NCBI RefSeq assembly: GCF_030758295.1
Contig: NZ_CP132335.1
Coordinates: 1,092,412 to 1,156,411, forward strand
Direction: 5' to 3'
DNA: 64,000 nt
DNA from: Pararhizobium sp. IMCC21322
GTDB taxonomy: Bacteria; Pseudomonadota; Alphaproteobacteria; Rhizobiales; GCA-2746425
A program made the translations under genes and the position numbers. The first letter of the stretch is position 1; every line of letters begins with the position of its first letter. This document shows positions 16,905 to 26,096 of this stretch, piece after piece. The notes under the pieces were generated by a model. It searched no databases. It saw only the letters and a list, made by a program, of their open reading frames with translations, and was not told where the DNA came from.

Positions 16905-17190
16905 TTTTACCCCCGAAGCCCTTTCTGACCTTAAACATATTCATACCTACATCGCTGAGTTTGATCCGTCTGCCGCTGACCGCGTTATATCGCGCATTCG
17001 TCAGGTCACGCAGATTTTTGAAAACTTCCCGCTTCTGGGGCGTGAGGGACTTGTCAAAGATACGCGGGAGTTCGCCGTAACGGGTTTGCCCTATACGATT
17101 ATCTACAAGATCACATCACCAACCGACATTGATATCCTGACCGTGATCCATCAGCGAATGCAATACCCTCCAGTAGAGCAAGACGATTAA
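16894..17190 (+). CDS. RelE/ParE-superfamily toxin
   Basis: A 98-residue protein with the family pattern FTPEALSDLKHIHTYIAEFDP at the N-terminus and FPLLGREG ... REFAVTGLPYTIIYKI in the middle, ending in ILTVIHQRMQYP. These toxins act on gyrase (ParE) or ribosome-bound mRNA (RelE). The TTG start at 16894 lies inside the antitoxin gene, giving an 11-base overlap and translational coupling. Likely role: stabilizing the element. ParE-like rather than RelE-like by the REFAV..LPY..IY motif. Confidence 0.88.
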   Translation: MNVNFTPEALSDLKHIHTYIAEFDPSAADRVISRIRQVTQIFENFPLLGREGLVKDTREFAVTGLPYTIIYKITSPTDIDILTVIHQRMQYPPVEQDD

Positions 17191-17196
17191 GACCAA

Positions 17197-17769
17197 TCAC
17201 TGATGAAGCGTCCGCTCCGGTGGTAAAGCCCGCATTCTGCGGGATAGCGTCCAAGGGTGCACTTTCAAAGAGGCCGCCGCATCTTTGATGGTTGTATCGG
17301 AGCTATCAATCAATGCTTTTGCATCACGCACCTGTTCATCGGTGATTTTGGGCGGCCTGCCTAACCGGCTTCCTCGCTTGCGTGCCAAGACCAGCCCTTC
17401 AATCGTGCGCTCCGATATCTTGCGCCGTTCCCATTCCGCCGCTGCCGCTCTGCTTTGATATTCGTGGTTTCCATCTGCCGTACTGGTGTCGATGTTCATG
17501 TTCATGGCCTTGAATTTTATGCCACGCCGCCGAAACTCCTTCTCATAGACAATCGCGTCATACGTCGTCCTGAAAACTCGATCCAAATCCCAGACAAGAA
17601 ACGTATCGCCGCGCTGTAGCTTTTGAACTATTTCTTCGAATATTGGCCGTTTTGCCGATACTGCAGATAGCACTTCAACGAAAAACGCGTCACATAAGCC
17701 TTTCAGCCCCTCAATTTGACGATCAGGCCTTTGCATTTTTGTACTGATCCGAAGATATCCATATATCAT
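17197..17769 (-). CDS. Serine resolvase/invertase
   Basis: About 190 residues from MIYGYLRISTKMQRPDRQ. The catalytic Ser lies in YLRIST, with the family segments QRGDTFLVWDLDRVFRT and FKAMN. The C-terminal HTH (ITDEQVRDAKALIDSS ... IKDAAASLKVHPWTLSRRM) fits Tn3/Gin-type small recombinases. Resolvases of this type resolve multimers or cointegrates of plasmids and elements. The start is set at 17769; the frame continues to 17811 without a ribosome site. It converges with the ParE toxin gene, 7 bases away. Confidence 0.88.
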   Translation of the reverse strand: MIYGYLRISTKMQRPDRQIEGLKGLCDAFFVEVLSAVSAKRPIFEEIVQKLQRGDTFLVWDLDRVFRTTYDAIVYEKEFRRRGIKFKAMNMNIDTSTADGNHEYQSRAAAAEWERRKISERTIEGLVLARKRGSRLGRPPKITDEQVRDAKALIDSSDTTIKDAAASLKVHPWTLSRRMRALPPERTLHQ

Positions 17770-17958
17770 GTTTTTCAATGCGTTAGCTACATATGGTCGG
17801 TGACAAGCCAACCAACAAAATCGGTCCTTTTTGTGTGATCCTGAATTTGTGATGAAGTGCCGGGATTGTGTCCGGTCAAGTCATTGAAATTGCACGATTA
17901 CAATTCAATTATAACAAAACCAAGGCATAAGAATCAAATTCCACAATATTGACCGATA

Positions 17959-18318
17959 ATGTTGAATAGAAAAGTTAATATATTAAGTAAGTATAAACAA
18001 ATATCTGTAATAATACTGTTATGTATATTTGGAAACACTGCCAGGGCGCAGGAAGACGTGATAAATGCCGGGTTTGTGTTACATAAAATGGCGGTTGCAG
18101 AGCAGTTCGCTTATGTTTCAGGGGTCGTGGAAGGCTTGGCCTACGCACGGTTTTTGCGGGATAAGCCAAATGAGGATGGGATGAAGTGTATTTATGACTG
18201 GTATTATGCGGATAGTGACCGACAGTGGGCGCGAATTGAAACGGTTTTTAGCGCACACTTGGAAAAACCAGTTGGAGTGTTGCTCCACGTCCTCATCAAA
18301 AAAAAGTGTGGTGCGTAG
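17959..18318 (+). CDS. Secreted small protein, possibly Rap1a-like
   Basis: A 119-residue protein with a signal peptide (ISVIILLCIFGNTARAQ, cleavage near residue 30). The mature part has YVSGVVEGLAYARF and two Cys. The layout resembles Rap1a/Tai-type immunity proteins (a YxxGV..G segment, paired Cys, a helical end), but the match is weak. Its stop is followed immediately by the ATG of the coiled-coil gene at 18319, so the two are probably co-transcribed. Confidence 0.6.
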   Translation: MLNRKVNILSKYKQISVIILLCIFGNTARAQEDVINAGFVLHKMAVAEQFAYVSGVVEGLAYARFLRDKPNEDGMKCIYDWYYADSDRQWARIETVFSAHLEKPVGVLLHVLIKKKCGA

Positions 18319-19197
18319 ATGATTGAATTGGTGAGCCATTTTGCAAGCAAGGAACGAAGTCGCAATTTAGAGCCACTTCGCCAAAAGCAATGGTTCATCA
18401 AGGCAAAACAGGAAGCCAAACAACGCACGGACGTTGAAGATAGACTTGAAGGCGATGTTCTGGCGTTTGCAGCCGAAACCATCACCGCTACACAAATTCA
18501 GATTGAAGCATTTGAAGCCCGTCTTGATAGCTACGGTTCACAGCTTGATAAGAACGAAGCACAGCTGCTTGCATATGACACAGCTATTGTTGAGGCGTTG
18601 ATGGAAAATCGACGACGTTTAGATCAAATTGGAGACGAACTGAACGAAGTTGACGCTGAACTGGAAAGCTTGCTTGAACAAGCCCATGTCCATGAAGACG
18701 GACGCCGCCTTTTTAAATCGCGAGATGGCTTGTCTGTCATTGATGAAACTGGTGAGAACGTCTCACTTGATGAGATTGATGTAGATTCTGTTTTTAGTCC
18801 TGCCTCTGAATTATATACGGATGGACTTGCTCGAAGGCGCGATTTACAGGGACAACAGTTGCTTGCCGAACAAGAACGCAGTGAACTTCTAGACGCACAG
18901 GAAGATATTGCCGTTGAACTTGAAGGGATTTCTGAATCCCGCGAAAATCTTGGTCAGGCGCGGGAACGCGCCGCTTCCGGCGACATGACAGTCAAAGAGA
19001 TGGAAGAATTCGACGCCGAGCTTGAGGACGCCATGTCCCTGCCAATGCCAAAGATTCCAGCTTCTGCCATGAAACATATCACTGGAATTGAAAGCGCGAT
19101 TGACACGCCAAATGCCACAACCGCCTTTACCAGCAATGCCGATCCAGCCGCAGCATTGCAGTCTCCAAATCATAATCCAGCCTTTCAACCTGGCTAG
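18319..19197 (+). CDS. Coiled-coil protein
   Basis: A 292-residue acidic protein that is largely coiled coil (about 10-125 and 155-215, Glu/Gln/Leu-rich) with a Pro/Ala/Asn-rich tail. There is no signal peptide or membrane segment. It starts one base after the stop of the secreted protein. Coiled-coil proteins of this type occur in conjugative regions (mating-pair or accessory proteins), but no family can be named. The C-terminus repeats Asn-Pro-rich short segments. Confidence 0.65.
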   Translation: MIELVSHFASKERSRNLEPLRQKQWFIKAKQEAKQRTDVEDRLEGDVLAFAAETITATQIQIEAFEARLDSYGSQLDKNEAQLLAYDTAIVEALMENRRRLDQIGDELNEVDAELESLLEQAHVHEDGRRLFKSRDGLSVIDETGENVSLDEIDVDSVFSPASELYTDGLARRRDLQGQQLLAEQERSELLDAQEDIAVELEGISESRENLGQARERAASGDMTVKEMEEFDAELEDAMSLPMPKIPASAMKHITGIESAIDTPNATTAFTSNADPAAALQSPNHNPAFQPG

Positions 19198-19210
19198 ATG
19201 CAAAGAAGTT

Positions 19211-19591
19211 TTACGCCGCGTCTTTGCTGCGCTTTTCGTCCCACCGGATGATGGAGCGCACAAGATGAAAAACGCTTTTGCGGATATTCTCGTCCGGCAA
19301 CTCCATGATCTCAGCCGCCAGCAACAAGCCGACTTTGTTCGTGTTCGAAGCTGCCGGATGCTGGTCAGTCTCGCCATAGAAAAAGCCGACAGGCGTATTC
19401 AGCGATGCGGCGCATTTGCCGATTGCCTCCGCAGTCAAAGGGATTTCACCCGCTTCATAGCGTTGCATTGTCGGGGTTGAAACACCCAGTCTCTCGCCCA
19501 GAACCTCTTGCGACCACTTGTTGAGACTTCGTATCTGCCGGACACGAAAGCCCAGCTCGACATTGAATTTGTTTTTCTGTTTCTTTTTCAT
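19211..19591 (-). CDS. XRE-family HTH regulator
   Basis: About 126 residues from MKKKQKNKFNVELGF. The HTH_3 domain (about 12-65) reads VRQIRSLNKWSQEVLGERLGVSTPTMQRYEAGEIPLTAE in consecutive short parts. A run of five G 5 bases upstream supports ATG 19591 over the longer TTG frame at 19621. It is downstream of, and just outside, the 19611-20051 gene on the same strand. Likely a repressor of neighbouring accessory genes. Confidence 0.82.
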   Translation of the reverse strand: MKKKQKNKFNVELGFRVRQIRSLNKWSQEVLGERLGVSTPTMQRYEAGEIPLTAEAIGKCAASLNTPVGFFYGETDQHPAASNTNKVGLLLAAEIMELPDENIRKSVFHLVRSIIRWDEKRSKDAA

Positions 19592-19610
19592 TGCGACCCC
19601 CATCATCTGA

Positions 19611-20051
19611 TCAGGCAGCAAACGCCTGGCACAGGGGAGTGCCAGACGTTTGCGGGGAAAGCCGCCTTGAAAGGTATGACGGCTTTGACAGTGCCGTTTT
19701 AACCTTGTGGTATAATGCGTGGTGCAGTTTCATGCTTGTCCAGTAGAGCCGGAAGACACGGTTGAACTCGATCTCAAGCGTGCGCTCGGCAATGTAGGCG
19801 ATTTTACCCTCTTTGCGGCTTCGGCGCATTTTTCTCAACTCTTTGGATAAGTCCTGCGCTTCCCCACGGAACAGCTCCAGCATTTCAGTGCTGGCTTTGA
19901 AGGGCATATAGTCCGGCACTGTCGTTTCCGCCGTTGCGCGTTCGATTTGATCCATGATTTCCTGGGCTACAGCCTCGCCATAGCGTTTTTCGAGCTCTGC
20001 TCTGAGCGCCTCATTGTCTTCTTTTTCAGTATTCTTATTAGTATTACTCAT
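19611..20051 (-). CDS. Hypothetical helical protein
   Basis: A 146-residue protein, helical and charged, ending in a basic segment (KTALSKPSYLSRRLSPQ). The N-terminus is Asn/Glu-rich (MSNTNKNTEKEDNEALRAELEKRYG). Upstream DNA (20052-20177) is AT-rich and shared with the divergent HTH gene at 20178, a likely regulatory intergenic region. No domain was recognised. Confidence 0.6.
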   Translation of the reverse strand: MSNTNKNTEKEDNEALRAELEKRYGEAVAQEIMDQIERATAETTVPDYMPFKASTEMLELFRGEAQDLSKELRKMRRSRKEGKIAYIAERTLEIEFNRVFRLYWTSMKLHHALYHKVKTALSKPSYLSRRLSPQTSGTPLCQAFAA

Positions 20052-20177
20052 AATAAACCCCCGTGTGTCTCAACTAATTAAATATGTAAATTAATAATAT
20101 GTTGTACTTTCTACAGATATATGGTTAAAGAATGGTTAATATATAGTAATAATAGAAATTAAATTCCGGTATAGACA

Positions 20178-20834
20178 ATGATTACTAAAGAACAATTACG
20201 CGCAGCAAGAGGTTTGGCGGGCTTCGAGCAAAAATTCGTTGCTGAGAATATCGGCGTAGACCCGAAAACTATTTCCAATATCGAAAATGGAAAGGGCAAT
20301 GTTTCAAGCCCCCATGCTGCAAAGCTCGTCAATTTCTATGAAACCCGCGGCGTCGAATTTACCGATCACAATGGGGTCCGGCAAATCCCTTCGGGTGTTC
20401 GGGTCTATCGTGGAAACGCTGAGTTCCGCCAATTCTATGACGATATCTACGAAACAGCCCGGAAGGTCGGCGGCGAGATATGCCTTTACAATGCCGCATC
20501 ACACCTTGTCATCGGCGCTTTGGGTGCTGACTTCGTGAAGGTTCAACAAGAACGTATGCTGGCGTTGAAAGACAAGAAGCCCAATCAGTTTAGATACCGG
20601 GTCATTTTTGCGGAAGGTGACGGCACATTTTTTGGCGCGTCCTATTGCGAATATCGCTGGATAAATCCCGAACACTTCAATGATACGGCTACCTTTGTCT
20701 ACGGCGATAAAGTGGGCATTGCCACGTTTGAGAATAACGACGTCATGGTTGTTGTTATCAAGAATGCCGGTTTTGCCGAGTCCCTGAAAAAGCAGTTCAG
20801 CTTGCAGTGGCAATTGACGCATGAGCCAAAGTGA
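20178..20834 (+). CDS. XRE-type regulator with C-terminal sensor-like domain
   Basis: A 218-residue protein. The N-terminal HTH_3 (about 3-58) has LRAARGLAGFEQKFVAENIGV, then DPKTISNIENGKG. The C-terminal domain (about 70-215) has a compact alpha/beta look and no family I can name. It is translationally coupled (TGATG) to a GNAT gene, a pairing common in conditional regulatory or toxin-antitoxin-like modules. The upstream AT-rich gap is shared with 19611-20051. Confidence 0.75.
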   Translation: MITKEQLRAARGLAGFEQKFVAENIGVDPKTISNIENGKGNVSSPHAAKLVNFYETRGVEFTDHNGVRQIPSGVRVYRGNAEFRQFYDDIYETARKVGGEICLYNAASHLVIGALGADFVKVQQERMLALKDKKPNQFRYRVIFAEGDGTFFGASYCEYRWINPEHFNDTATFVYGDKVGIATFENNDVMVVVIKNAGFAESLKKQFSLQWQLTHEPK

Positions 20835-21397
20835 TGCTCGGGACAATCAAACGCACGCATTTCTTGAAGACCAGAGATCAGTTCAATGCGCGTGGCGTTT
20901 GCGCGAAACACAGATTGGTTGAAGTCACCCCAAATCCGAAGAATATTGTTGACCGTGTGTCGAGCATTCCATGGAATTGGATCAACAAGGAACTTTACGA
21001 TGTTGATGTTTTAACCGCGCGGATCAAAAAACAAAATATGCGCTTGTTTGATTTTGTTGAGGTTGGAAAACAGATTGGCTATTGCATCGCTGTGATCCCG
21101 GATCAAAATGTTACCAGGACGTTTCTTTCGGCGGCAAAACCGAAAAATCCGATTGAGATCGAGAACGTCGCCCTGTTCCCGGAACATGCGGGCAATGGCA
21201 GAGGCCGTAGCGTGGTAAATCTCATGATGGGTAAGTTGTTTGAAGACGGTCATGATGTTGTGTGTCTGAATACCAGCGAAACAAACTATCCAACATTATC
21301 CGCATTCTATGAGCGCATCGGAATGACCAATGTGGGGCAGGATGAAATTCCGGACTTCAACATCAGGACGCGTCAGCCAGAATGCATCGTGGCTTGA
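20834..21397 (+). CDS. GNAT-family N-acetyltransferase
   Basis: A 187-residue protein with GNAT signature segments. The acetyl-CoA loop is at ALFPEHAGNGRGRSVVNLMMGKLF, and VVCLNTSETNYPTLSAFYERIGM matches the C-terminal beta-strand/helix motif. The start is set at ATG 20834 because the preceding stop overlaps as TGATG; a GTG at 20831 is the alternative. The substrate is unknown. Coupling with an XRE regulator suggests a controlled activity, perhaps a toxin or aminoacyl-tRNA acetyltransferase, but nothing here proves it. Confidence 0.78.
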   Translation: MLGTIKRTHFLKTRDQFNARGVCAKHRLVEVTPNPKNIVDRVSSIPWNWINKELYDVDVLTARIKKQNMRLFDFVEVGKQIGYCIAVIPDQNVTRTFLSAAKPKNPIEIENVALFPEHAGNGRGRSVVNLMMGKLFEDGHDVVCLNTSETNYPTLSAFYERIGMTNVGQDEIPDFNIRTRQPECIVA

Positions 21398-21706
21398 TCT
21401 GATTGCTGAATTGCGTCCTGCGCAAATCCCACTTTCAAAGGTTACGCAAGAATTTGCGTGGAGCGCAACGGTGCTATGTTGGCAACCGCGCAACACGCAC
21501 AAAATGCTGCCTATGGATGGTTTGTCTTGAGCTTTGATCTGGAGATCTGCGATTATCTTTTGATGAGCGAAACAAAAACCATCAACCAATTTCACAGAAC
21601 AATGCGATATTTCCCCATCGCTTGTGCAGATCGGGGGAAAGCCAGCCGAAAGCGATTTGGGGTGTGTAGGCTTTCCTCCGGTTTCATGCGCTTTTGAAGG
21701 CCTGAA
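21398..21706. other. Intergenic region
   Basis: No gene with a credible start was found. Rightward frames (21458-21697) have no ribosome site, and the region is about 310 bases. A GAAGG site at its right end serves the HTH gene at 21707. Confidence 0.4.
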
Positions 21707-22096
21707 ATGCGTCTGGTAGATCAAGATATTGAAAAACTAATCGGGCAACGCCTAAAGAAGGCGCGCCTCGAGGCAGGTCTGACGCAAGCCGCTCTAGCTG
21801 AAAAAATTGGTATCAAATTTCAACAACTTCAAAAATATGAGTCTGGCAAGAACAGGATTTCATCATCCAAATTGTTACAATCCGCTATCATCCTGGATCA
21901 GCCGGTTAGTTATTTTTTGTGTGATGCGCGTGCCGTTTTGACCGGCAGGCAATTATTATCAGAGCCGCGAAGTTTAGATGATGATGAAACGATTTTCGGC
22001 TACGGCCTTATCGTTCATGAAATACGCGACCCCGAATTCAGGCGGTCTTTTATCAATCTCATTGACCGCCACAATAAAATTGCTGAAATCAATTAA
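21707..22096 (+). CDS. XRE-family HTH regulator
   Basis: A 129-residue protein with HTH_3 at about 10-65 (IGQRLKKARLEAGLTQAALA then EKIGIKFQQLQKYESGKNRI). A GAAGG ribosome site 7 bases before ATG 21707 supports the start. The C-terminal half is short and helical. It converges with the SRAP gene, the stops overlapping by 4 bases. Probably a phage- or element-type repressor. Confidence 0.85.
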   Translation: MRLVDQDIEKLIGQRLKKARLEAGLTQAALAEKIGIKFQQLQKYESGKNRISSSKLLQSAIILDQPVSYFLCDARAVLTGRQLLSEPRSLDDDETIFGYGLIVHEIRDPEFRRSFINLIDRHNKIAEIN

Positions 22097-22779
22097 ATTA
22101 ATTCCAGCCCATCCTGTTTTGCTCCGCGCGCAACAATCTTGAGACTGTTATCTGGCAGAGGCCGTTGTACTGAAACGGCCTCGACCCATGGTGCATTCAG
22201 CCAAGTATCAGCCTCTTCGCTTGTTCTTAAAATCACCGGCATGGCCTTTGGATGAATAGCACCGACTTCCTTATTGGCTTCCGTTGTCAAAAACGCAAAA
22301 ATATCTGCGGAGATTTCACCTTCCTTGAGTTTTCTTACACCTGTCCAATTTGTCCAAACTCCCGCAAAGAACTGCAGTGGCCTGTCATCGTTTGCCGCAA
22401 ACCAGACAGGCGGGCGCGACCCATCCTGCAAGACTTCATTTTCGCTAAAGGAGTTAAACGGCACTACGCATCTGTTTTCGACCCCGAACCATCGGCGCCA
22501 ATGCGGGCTTTTGGTGTTGCGGATATTGGTAATGCCTTTATCGGTGCCTTTCCGTTTCCCGGTCTTTTTACTGATAAGTGCAAATTCAGGTGACGGCATT
22601 CCCCAACGCGCCATTGAAAGCTGACGCTGATTTTCAAAGTTTCGTACAATTGGCGCGGTATAATCGGGGAAGACACCCGGTATTGGCGGGAAATTGCCAA
22701 CGCCTTCTGCAACGCTAACGGCTTTGACAAAATCTATGATTGCCTGCCGATTGGTCGTGACCGAGTAAAGATTGCACAT
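22093..22779 (-). CDS. SRAP-domain (YedK/HMCES-like) protein
   Basis: A 228-residue protein starting MCNLYS. Met removal exposes Cys2, the catalytic residue that crosslinks abasic sites in single-stranded DNA. Other family marks are RWGM near 60, NIRNTKSP (about 85), the RCVVPFNSFSE block (about 103) and HPKAMPVIL (about 175). SRAP proteins protect replication forks and are often found on mobile elements that pass through single-stranded DNA. The gene lies among regulators of the maintenance block. Confidence 0.92.
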   Translation of the reverse strand: MCNLYSVTTNRQAIIDFVKAVSVAEGVGNFPPIPGVFPDYTAPIVRNFENQRQLSMARWGMPSPEFALISKKTGKRKGTDKGITNIRNTKSPHWRRWFGVENRCVVPFNSFSENEVLQDGSRPPVWFAANDDRPLQFFAGVWTNWTGVRKLKEGEISADIFAFLTTEANKEVGAIHPKAMPVILRTSEEADTWLNAPWVEAVSVQRPLPDNSLKIVARGAKQDGLELI

Positions 22780-22870
22780 CGAGAAAATCTACGCGTTCTT
22801 GCGCGGCCTCGCAAGGCGTGCAATGTTCTGTTTTTGTTCTTATGTGAAACTCCAATGACTCGGCGCATGA

Positions 22871-23203
22871 ATGCCTCCCTCTTATCGACGTGAGCTTAAC
22901 CACCCTGGCAACAAGGAGCATCGCTTGTGTGATGCTGCCAAAGCGGGGCAGTTGATACTGGTAAAATGCAATTTATGCCGACGTGCCATTTATTTTTTAG
23001 CGTCTGATTTGGTCAATGTACTAAACCCGAACAACCCCGCCCGCAACGTCCCGTTTCCGTGCTCGAAATGTGGTAAAACAGATTATATCAATGTGACATT
23101 GCGCTTTCCTGCAATGGGCGATTACGGACATTTGAAACTTCGCCGACCCGATGAAGTCAAACATATCCAGACATGGCGCACCGTGAAACTTGGTGATCCA
23201 TGA
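22871..23203 (+). CDS. Small zinc-ribbon-like protein
   Basis: A 110-residue protein with Cys pairs CNLC and CSKCG about 30 residues apart, typical of a zinc ribbon, and a basic C-terminus (HLKLRRPDEVKHIQTWRTV). It lies divergently to the SRAP gene with a 92-base gap. No family name is available. Short proteins like this are common on alphaproteobacterial elements. Confidence 0.6.
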   Translation: MPPSYRRELNHPGNKEHRLCDAAKAGQLILVKCNLCRRAIYFLASDLVNVLNPNNPARNVPFPCSKCGKTDYINVTLRFPAMGDYGHLKLRRPDEVKHIQTWRTVKLGDP

Positions 23204-23487
23204 CCCATGCTTGATGCGCCTCACGACACAACATCTCCTGGCACAAAAGAAAATACCGCAGCATCCTACGAGACAATCAGAATTGCCTGAACACTTTCGG
23301 CCCATTCCTGCCGTTCGTCGGGCAAGATCAGCTCCCCCGATTGCAGTCATTCGCCGCATTTGCGAACAATAACTGGGTCAGACGACCGCAATGCGGACTT
23401 TTGAGACCTTCAAAGCCTGTCGCTATCTGAAGGTTGCAAACATCACTAACGAGAAAAACGACTACAAACGCAGAATTCTCATAATAA

Positions 23488-24159
23488 TCAACAACTCTGT
23501 GGGTTGACGCCGGACATGGACAAGTCAAAGTTATCAATGTTATCCAAGTCGGATTTATCAATAAAATCAATTGCTTTAGTAGCGTACATAGAGCCCCCGC
23601 AATCACTAATTATAGCGACGGATTCAGTGTTTTTCTTATCAATATAGCTCCCGCTTTTGTCTTTCATCGGATTACCAGCCTTGTCGAAAATAGAGATTAG
23701 AACCCACGGGGCATTGCCGTTGGTAGGAAATTTCTGATTGCCAGACCGCGCTCCTGCTGAATAGCGGAGATAGATATTGCAATTCTTGTCGATATTCAAA
23801 AAAGCCCTATTAACAGGCATTGTCCCACCGCCGCCGAGGCTAATTCCGACGTTTCTGTTTGTATCGCTCCAGTATGTTTCTTCAGCAGCCAACACACGTC
23901 GCTCCTCACATTCCGGTGCGGTAGTCGGCGTATTTTCTTCAGGAGGTACGAGGGGAGCTATCTCGCCGTTTATGGGAAGAAAAATAACTGCTACGTAGAT
24001 TGCGACAATTACGAGTAGCAGAGCTACGCGAATAACTACAGGAGCGCCTTTCAGTAAAGCCAACGCGAGACCAGCAATTAGCAACATTGCCAATGTCGTC
24101 AAACCTGTATGATCTCTTATCGCCTCAAACAATTGCGGATTGAGTATTCCGTCCAGCAT
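23488..24159 (-). CDS. Membrane-anchored extracytoplasmic protein
   Basis: A 223-residue protein with two N-terminal hydrophobic segments (about 20-38 and 41-62) followed by a Cys-containing, beta-rich extracytoplasmic domain (about 80-223). Six Cys could form disulfides. The middle has GISLGGGGTMPVNRAFLNID. No family is recognised. It is followed by about 300 bases without a gene (23204-23487). Confidence 0.65.
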   Translation of the reverse strand: MLDGILNPQLFEAIRDHTGLTTLAMLLIAGLALALLKGAPVVIRVALLLVIVAIYVAVIFLPINGEIAPLVPPEENTPTTAPECEERRVLAAEETYWSDTNRNVGISLGGGGTMPVNRAFLNIDKNCNIYLRYSAGARSGNQKFPTNGNAPWVLISIFDKAGNPMKDKSGSYIDKKNTESVAIISDCGGSMYATKAIDFIDKSDLDNIDNFDLSMSGVNPQSC

Positions 24160-24854
24160 TTGATTCTCTTTAACAATCTATCAATTTAGATATGAAAATA
24201 TGCATTATCATATAGCATGTAAAAAGCCATTATATAATGAGCGCAATACTAGACATGAGATTGCACCATGATGGGTCTGACATTGAGTTGGATCAATGCC
24301 GAGTTGGTCAGTTTGCGGCGTGCGCAGTTTTGTATTTTTGGGCTCATTGCGGCCTGATGCGGTGCAACATTTGGCGGCGCTCACAGCCGACCAGGGTCGA
24401 CGTTTCCGGCCGAGGCTGTGTGAAAACTCAAAATTCTTCAGAGCAGCTAGAATGAATTTCCGGATTTGAGTGATTTCACGAGTGTTGGCGAAATGCATGT
24501 TTTGTCTGGGGTTGAGCAGGGGAATGGCGTTCTATCAGAGTTTTCCAAGATGGTGTTTTTACACAGCCTCGGCCCATTCCCGACCTTCGATGCATCGTTC
24601 GCATTTTGCGACTGCGAACCCGTTTCCAGACATTCGTAAATGGTACTCAAGTAGGCTTCAATCCCACGAGTTGCGTTTACTTGTTTGGGCCCTGAACGGC
24701 GTCCTCGGTCAGCATGTGGCGAATTTTGTATGGTTGCTGCGAGGAGTGCCGCGTTAGTGTCCGCTTCATAAGGGGGCATCGTAAATATGCAGAATCCGCT
24801 TGTCAGGGTATGGTTTGGGCCGGTACGAAGATTTATTGTCAAGGCCATTTCAGA
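24160..24854. other. Intergenic region holding a MITE-like repeat
   Basis: About 700 bases without a credible gene. It contains the inverted-repeat element at 24408-24573 described separately. The short leftward frame at 24447-24848 has no ribosome site. Confidence 0.4.
24408..24573. repeat. MITE-like element, 20-bp imperfect terminal inverted repeats
   Basis: GGCCGAGGCTGTGTGAAAAC at the left end and its complement at the right (GTTTTTACACAGCCTCGGCC, one mismatch) enclose a 166-bp non-coding insert. The terminal repeat and small size suggest a non-autonomous transposon remnant. Its parent transposase is not in this window. A similarly built element with different ends lies at 26097-26270. 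Confidence 0.65.
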
Positions 24855-25979
24855 ATGCGTTCAATTGGGAGCATGCTTGTGTCAAAGTTCTGTGTATTTT
24901 GTGGAAACCCACCAGAAAATAAGAACAAAGAGCACGTTTTGCCACAGTGGCTTTTGAAAGAAACTGGTGACCCAAAACGCGTTGTGAAAATGTGTTTCAA
25001 TTATAGAACGAAGCAGCACATTGAGTTTTCATGGAACAGCTTGACGATGCCGTCGTGCACAACCTGCAACGACGAGTTTTCTGGCCTCGAAGGTCAGATC
25101 AAACCGATCATCCAAGCGTTGCTCCGCCGTGAGGGCGTTTCCGTCGAAAACTACATTTCGTTAATGGACTGGATGGACAAAGTTCGGGTCGGGCTTTGGC
25201 TGAACTACCATATTCTCCAAGGAAACCCGACTGGTATAGATCCCAATTTTCATATCAAGGAAAGGATCGGTCGGAAGGATCGATACCTTGCAGTTCACTC
25301 AATTGATACAGACAAGATGGGTCTAAACGCATTCGGCGTAGAGAGCCTTGTGTTCCATAACGCGCCCATATGTTTTGGCCTAAAAATCAACAGCATACTT
25401 CTGGTCAACATTTCAGCCGATTTCATCTTCTCCGAACGGGCAGGATTCCCGTACCCAACACGCTGTGAGTACATAAGTGTAGGTGATTTCATGGGCGCTC
25501 ATAAATTGGCTGATTTCGAGATGAACAAGCACATCGAGCATCCCGTACTTCACCCTAGAATGCACAAGGCTTCAATTGAGTTGGTGCAACCAATTTTGCA
25601 AGCAGACGTGAAGACTAGTGCATCGGTGGGGCCTCAAAAAACAATGAGAAACTTCTTGGGTGTAAACTGGGACGTCGATTCATATCTTACACCACGCACC
25701 TATCCACCACACTTTCAGGCTCAAGGCGTCTTGTTGCGCCAGCTTCAGGACCAGACCATCTCGTTGCCTGAATTGGCGCAGGTGATTGAGTTTGACTCAG
25801 TGACCGGGGACGAGTCCCAGCCAATCGGCGAGCTCGTAGCTCAGATTTACGAGTATCAAAACATGCTGTTTGAAAAGGCCGTGCCAGATGGCGTCAGCGT
25901 CGATGATGAGCCTTGGAAGGGAATTCTAAGTTTCAATTCAGCCGTCGCAGAAGAATACCGAAAACGCTCAGGGGGCTGA
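24855..25979 (+). CDS. HNH-endonuclease-like protein
   Basis: About 374 residues from MRSIGSMLVSKF. The N-terminal part has CVFCGNPPENKNKEHVLPQWLL and, about 45 residues on, CTTCNDEFSGLE. The paired Cys, EH and N arrangement fits an HNH/zinc-stabilized nuclease. The rest has no named domain. ATG 24873 is an alternative start and neither has an ideal ribosome site. It is the first gene of a group (HNH, HEPN-like, HD-GHKL) that looks defence-related. Confidence 0.7.
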   Translation: MRSIGSMLVSKFCVFCGNPPENKNKEHVLPQWLLKETGDPKRVVKMCFNYRTKQHIEFSWNSLTMPSCTTCNDEFSGLEGQIKPIIQALLRREGVSVENYISLMDWMDKVRVGLWLNYHILQGNPTGIDPNFHIKERIGRKDRYLAVHSIDTDKMGLNAFGVESLVFHNAPICFGLKINSILLVNISADFIFSERAGFPYPTRCEYISVGDFMGAHKLADFEMNKHIEHPVLHPRMHKASIELVQPILQADVKTSASVGPQKTMRNFLGVNWDVDSYLTPRTYPPHFQAQGVLLRQLQDQTISLPELAQVIEFDSVTGDESQPIGELVAQIYEYQNMLFEKAVPDGVSVDDEPWKGILSFNSAVAEEYRKRSGG

Positions 25980-26096
25980 TCTGGTAGCAGGCTCGCCCCT
26001 AATCCGACCTTGGGCCGGGCAATAGCCGCCGTTTGCTCACGGCGCAACGAACTTCCGCTCTCCATCCGAAGTTACCATACCTTCATTGGTACTTTC

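Noticed and set aside
24447-24848. Leftward 133-residue frame
   Set aside because: No ribosome site, no domain and poor composition; it overlaps the MITE-like repeat and is treated as non-coding.
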